The translations under genes were made by a program, and so were the position numbers. Positions 4,548 through 5,560 of a stretch of DNA of 5,560 bases are shown here, piece by piece. The stretch's first letter is position 1. Every line of letters begins with the position of its first letter. The stretch is taken from positions 1 through 5,560 of the forward strand of contig JARFQM010000103.1 in assembly GCA_029287755.1 (NCBI GenBank), read 5' to 3'. Origin of the DNA: Desulfofustis sp. Its GTDB lineage: Bacteria; Desulfobacterota; Desulfobulbia; Desulfobulbales; Desulfocapsaceae. The notes beneath the pieces are model-generated. The model did no database searches and was not told the origin of the DNA. It saw nothing but the letters and a program-made list of their open reading frames with translations.

Positions 4548-5560
4548 TTAGGCTTGAGGTTCTTCCTCAGGTGCCGCTTTCTCCACCGGGAGCCCAAAGC
4601 CCATGCGTACCTTGGTCTCGATTTCGCGCATCATCTCGGGGTGATCGACCAGAAACTGTTTGGCATTCTCCCTTCCCTGGCCGATGCGCTCGTCAAGATA
4701 GGAATACCAGGCTCCGCTCTTGTCGACGATATCCTGTTCAACGGCGAGATCTAGAATGTCGCCTGAGGCGGAGATGCCCTCGCCAAAGATGATATCGAAT
4801 TCTGAAGTCTTGAAGGGCGGGGCAACCTTGTTCTTTACCACCTTGACTCTGGTGCGGTTGCCAATGGCCTCCTGGCCGTCCTTGATCTGACCTATCTTCC
4901 TTATGTCAAGACGGATTGAGGAATAGAATTTAAGGGCGTTGCCGCCGGGGGTCGTTTCCGGATTGCCGAACATGACGCCGATTTTCATTCTGATCTGGTT
5001 GATGAAGATCAGGATGGTGTTCGAGCGGTTCAGGACACCGGTGAATTTGCGCATGGCATGGGACATCAGGCGGGCCTGCAGGCCGACGTGAGAGTCTCCA
5101 ACGTTGCCGTCAATTTCGGCCCGGGGCACCAGGGCAGCAACCGAGTCGATGACGATGGTGTCGACGCCGCCGGAGCGAATCAGTATTTCGGCGATTTCCA
5201 GGGCCTGTTCACCGAAGTCAGGCTGTGATACCAGCAGATCATCGATATTGACCCCCAGTCGCTCGGCATAGTCCGTATCCAGAGCGTGCTCGGCGTCGAT
5301 GAAGGCCGCCTGGCCGCCGCGCTTCTGGGCCTCGGCGATGGCATGGAGGGCGAGGGTGGTCTTGCCGCTGGCTTCCGGCCCGTAGATTTCGGTGACTCTA
5401 CCCCGCGGCAGCCCGCCGACACCCAGGGCGATGTCAAGGCTCAAAGCCCCGGGGGGGATGGCCGGCACCAGTTCGGCTTCCTGGGAGCCCAGCCGCATGA
5501 TCGAGCCTTTTCCAAACTGCCGATGGATCTGGTTGACTGCGTTTTCCACACTACTCTTTC
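4548..5560 (-). CDS. recA: Recombinase RecA (5' partial)
   Basis: RecA is the ATP-dependent recombinase that coats single-stranded DNA, exchanges strands and triggers LexA self-cleavage. The frame is open to the window edge (reading K-S-S before GTG 5549). Homologues have extra N-terminal residues before [11 protein letters not shown], so GTG 5549 is probably an internal Val and the true start lies outside. Counting from that codon, Walker A GPEASGKT is at 57-64, the catalytic Glu is in FIDAEHALD (E87), and Walker B VIDSVAAL is at 133-140. Loop L1 lies in the segment [18 protein letters not shown], and L2 follows [20 protein letters not shown]. An acidic C-terminal tail ends EEEPQA, as usual for RecA. 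All catalytic motifs are intact. The promoter and any LexA box are beyond the window. The COG2509 gene follows after 29 nt. Confidence 0.98.
   Translation of the reverse strand, partial: KSSVENAVNQIHRQFGKGSIMRLGSQEAELVPAIPPGALSLDIALGVGGLPRGRVTEIYGPEASGKTTLALHAIAEAQKRGGQAAFIDAEHALDTDYAERLGVNIDDLLVSQPDFGEQALEIAEILIRSGGVDTIVIDSVAALVPRAEIDGNVGDSHVGLQARLMSHAMRKFTGVLNRSNTILIFINQIRMKIGVMFGNPETTPGGNALKFYSSIRLDIRKIGQIKDGQEAIGNRTRVKVVKNKVAPPFKTSEFDIIFGEGISASGDILDLAVEQDIVDKSGAWYSYLDERIGQGRENAKQFLVDHPEMMREIETKVRMGFGLPVEKAAPEEEPQA

Noticed and set aside
4551..4575. Hairpin at the end of recA as a terminator
   Set aside because: TGAGG-AAGAA-CCTCA with a short outer GGC/GCC pairing is inside the coding end of recA and is not followed by a T tract.
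5547..5549. GTG 5549 as the true start of recA
   Set aside because: The frame remains open to the window edge and RecA homologues have extra residues before [11 protein letters not shown], so this codon is more likely an internal valine.
1..5560. tRNA genes, CRISPR arrays, insertion sequences or phage genes
   Set aside because: I found no cloverleaf-like segments, regularly spaced direct repeats, transposase motifs or integrase-like frames.

Overview
The window looks like ordinary chromosome from a Gram-negative anaerobe or microaerobe. I infer a Desulfuromonadales/Desulfobulbaceae-type member of the old Deltaproteobacteria. The reasons are the mix of a heme-copper oxidase cassette, a standalone rubredoxin, a COG2509 flavoprotein, a bacterial-type RecA and, most tellingly, a gene that appears to encode a selenocysteine protein. 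The taxonomic call is inference from gene content only.

Plus strand, 1-1864. The 3' end of coxB (CuA domain of cytochrome c oxidase subunit II) overlaps ctaB (heme O synthase) by 4 bp. A 55-codon gene for a lysine- and cysteine-rich peptide follows (1329-1496). Next is a 110-residue ArsC/thioredoxin-fold gene (1532-1864) whose twelfth codon is an in-frame TGA at the active-site cysteine position (U-G-S-C). A strong ribosome binding site precedes the ATG. A hairpin with the geometry of a bacterial SECIS element starts just after the TGA. The uninterrupted reading frame begins only at 1646, so a naive gene caller would miss or truncate this gene.

Minus strand, 5560-1867. In transcription order this strand carries recA (5' end off the window), a COG2509 FAD-dependent oxidoreductase 29 nt behind it, a 53-residue rubredoxin with its own promoter and a strong terminator, and a flavodoxin-like protein that converges on the selenoprotein gene with only 2 bp between the stop codons. 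The 216-bp gap between flavodoxin and the rubredoxin terminator holds a cluster of short GC-rich inverted repeats and a weak promoter candidate, but no gene I can support.

Functionally, coxB and ctaB serve assembly of an aa3-type terminal oxidase. The selenoprotein, rubredoxin, flavodoxin-like protein and COG2509 flavoprotein are all plausible redox or thiol proteins, so the locus has a redox flavour. No direct pathway link between them is shown by the sequence. The best discovery candidate is the recoded UGA gene together with its Cys/Lys-rich neighbour.
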